A model generated the notes under the pieces. That model worked only from the letters and a program-made list of their open reading frames with translations. It did no database searches and was not told the origin of the DNA. Positions 23,397 to 25,011 of a DNA stretch of 25,011 nucleotides are shown here, piece by piece. The stretch's first letter is position 1, and the number at the start of each line of letters is the position of its first letter. The DNA is from an uncultured Clostridia bacterium (lineage in GTDB: Bacteria; Bacillota; Clostridia; Lachnospirales; CAG-274). The stretch covers positions 1-25,011 of the forward strand of contig CANQBT010000014.1 in assembly GCA_947589405.1 (NCBI GenBank). Reading direction: 5' to 3'. The position numbers and the translations under genes are program-made.

Positions 23397-23400
23397 ATAT

Positions 23401-25011
23401 TTACATGGATTTTCTCTCAGCTATCTCCGCCATTTTGGCTTCGTTAAGACGAGTATCGCCCTTAACTCTTGAATAGCTCAGATAACCATTCATTCTGTCG
23501 ATCTTAGTCAGATTCCTGCTGCCGCACTTAGGACATACGTCCATCTCAAGCTCCTCATGACCGCAGTCATCACAATATGAAAGACTAAGGTTCACACCTT
23601 CATAGAAGCCCATATCCATAGCTCTTTCTATAAGTGTAACAATAGCTTCCTTATTGTAGGAAATAGGATACTTTACATACTGTATCTTACCACCGTTGAG
23701 GAGATTCCAAAATCTCTTTTCAAGATCCTGCTTCTCAATAGGAGTAATATCTTCGGTAACATGGCAATGGAAGCTGTTGGATACATATTCTCTGTCAGAA
23801 ACATTGGCAACAATGCCGTACTTTCTTCTGAACTGCTTTACCTGTAAGCCGCAAAGGCTCTCAGCAGGAGTTCCGTAAATAGCATAAGCAATGCCGTCCT
23901 CTGCCTTGTACTGATTGATCTTCTTGTTAATGTATTCCATGACCTCTAAGGCAAACTGACCGTCCTCAACAAGGCTCTTCTGATTATAAAGCTCCTGAAG
24001 CTCATTAAGCGCCGTTATACCAAAGCTTATGGTACATGCCTTGAGTATAGGCTTGATCTTGTCGCTTGGCTTGAGATGACCGCCATAGAAGCCGCCCTCA
24101 CAATATGCAACAGGATTTGTGGAAGCTCTCATTTCGCCTAAATAATCAATAGTTCTCTTGTGTACTCCTCTTATCATTTCAAGATAATAGTCAAGTACCT
24201 CATAGAAATCTCTGCTCTCAGAACGTGCCTTTGCCAATATCATAGGCAAGTGCAGACTGATAGCGCCTAAGTTGAATCTTCCTACAGTAATGGCCTTGTC
24301 GTTTTCGTCTGCAGGCTTCAGACCACCTCTCTCGAACCAAAGTGAAAGAAAGGCTCTGCAACCCATAGGGCTTACGACAACACCATACTTCTTATATGCT
24401 TCGGCAACATAGCTGTCACCTGTGAGAGATAACCAGTCGGGATACATTGTTTTTGCCGAACACTCAACGCCTGCAAGAAATACATCGTGCAACTCTTTGC
24501 CCTCAGCATGTAAATTCTTATCATATAAGAATACGATCTTCGGGAAAAGAGTAGGCTTTTTGTTTCCGGCCTTACCCTGACCGATCCTGTGCACATCAAG
24601 CGCAGTAATCGCCGCCATTTTTCCAAATCTGTCCTTAGCTAAACCTAAGGTAATAGTTATGAAAGGATAGTCGCCTCTTGAAGAGCCTACGGAATTAAGC
24701 TTATACTCAAGTCCCTGGAAGCCCTGCTCGAAATCACGTCTTATCCTCTTTAACGCAACCTTCTCTATATATTTAAGGTCGCTGATACTAAGCTCTTTAG
24801 TCTCCTTAATGTTTTCAACATAATCTCTCAGCTCGTCACAATATTTCCTATAGCTTTTTTCAGCATAAGGTGCCAAAATCTTATCTATTTCAGGCACGGT
24901 GAATCCACCATATTGCTGAGATGCCGTTGACAATATAACATCGCCTATTACATCAAATGCAACAGATAATGTCTTGGGCTCATTATACCAAAGGTTGCCC
25001 ATTTCAAAGCC
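23401..25011 (-). CDS. nrdD: Anaerobic (class III) ribonucleoside-triphosphate reductase, 5' end outside window
   Basis: Glycyl-radical enzyme that reduces ribonucleotides to deoxyribonucleotides without oxygen. The frame is open to the right edge, so the N-terminus, including any ATP cone, is missing. Numbering from the first in-window Met (codon at 25002), about 533 residues are seen. Features: SSRGDYPFITITLGL, a catalytic Cys in SPMGCRAFLS (about 215), GRFNLGAISLHLPMIL, NPVAYCEGGFYGG, a C-terminal zinc site of four Cys (about 477, 480, 490 and 493; CDDCG and CPKCG) and the glycyl-radical motif RMNGYLS with Gly near 506. It is upstream of nrdG and dut on the same strand. The promoter and any NrdR boxes would lie outside the window. 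It indicates anaerobic growth. Confidence 0.97.
   Translation of the reverse strand, partial: GFEMGNLWYNEPKTLSVAFDVIGDVILSTASQQYGGFTVPEIDKILAPYAEKSYRKYCDELRDYVENIKETKELSISDLKYIEKVALKRIRRDFEQGFQGLEYKLNSVGSSRGDYPFITITLGLAKDRFGKMAAITALDVHRIGQGKAGNKKPTLFPKIVFLYDKNLHAEGKELHDVFLAGVECSAKTMYPDWLSLTGDSYVAEAYKKYGVVVSPMGCRAFLSLWFERGGLKPADENDKAITVGRFNLGAISLHLPMILAKARSESRDFYEVLDYYLEMIRGVHKRTIDYLGEMRASTNPVAYCEGGFYGGHLKPSDKIKPILKACTISFGITALNELQELYNQKSLVEDGQFALEVMEYINKKINQYKAEDGIAYAIYGTPAESLCGLQVKQFRRKYGIVANVSDREYVSNSFHCHVTEDITPIEKQDLEKRFWNLLNGGKIQYVKYPISYNKEAIVTLIERAMDMGFYEGVNLSLSYCDDCGHEELEMDVCPKCGSRNLTKIDRMNGYLSYSRVKGDTRLNEAKMAEIAERKSM

Noticed and set aside
1..25011. tRNA, rRNA or CRISPR array
   Set aside because: No cloverleaf with GTTC-type arm and no regularly spaced repeats found by eye on either strand.

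Overview
The window is AT-rich and uses many ATA, AGA and CTT codons. It carries a strictly sporulation-linked gene set (spo0A, spoIVB, a YyaC-type spore protease), a class III anaerobic ribonucleotide reductase and consensus sigma-A promoters. This points to an endospore-forming anaerobe of the Clostridia; a Lachnospiraceae-like genome is my best guess, but the sequence alone does not settle it. The gene content is mostly core chromosome: no insertion sequence with a transposase, prophage, CRISPR array, rRNA or tRNA is visible.

Layout. Positions 1-9714 form a minus-strand block read right to left: D,D-carboxypeptidase, rluB, spoIVB, spo0A, mutS2, an orphan OmpR-type response regulator, secG and the start of rnr (cut by the left edge). 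Terminators split it after rluB, after spo0A and between secG and rnr. From 9852 a secreted copper-amine-oxidase-like repeat protein is read rightward from a textbook promoter and converges on a minus-strand pair, a lipoprotein cyclophilin and yyaC. Divergent from yyaC is a two-gene plus-strand unit (12243-13977): a membrane protein with a degenerate MPN/JAMM-looking cytosolic domain plus an outside LysM domain, and a minimal soluble histidine kinase one base behind it. A shared terminator separates this from a Na/Pi cotransporter with a PhoU-like tail. A five-gene plus-strand operon follows (15905-20828): CorA, PHP phosphatase, XTP/dITP pyrophosphatase, YfcE/MJ0936-type phosphodiesterase and Tex.

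After tex lies a 285-base gap holding a perfect-consensus promoter and a 185-base element bounded by 17-base perfect inverted repeats. It is either a MITE or a structured small RNA, and is the most unusual non-coding feature here. The right end is minus strand: a lone mannonate dehydratase, then the deoxynucleotide module nrdD-nrdG-dut, with nrdD cut by the right edge.

How the genes connect: spoIVB and spo0A are sporulation control, the carboxypeptidase and LysM protein act at the cell wall, and the small kinase could feed a phosphorelay. Spo0A has an intact DNA-binding domain but a receiver missing most of the canonical acidic pocket, the most interesting coding observation. I do not see a complete, clearly new multi-gene system; the best candidates are the LysM/MPN-like protein with its coupled kinase, the divergent Spo0A receiver, and the promoter-plus-inverted-repeat element after tex.
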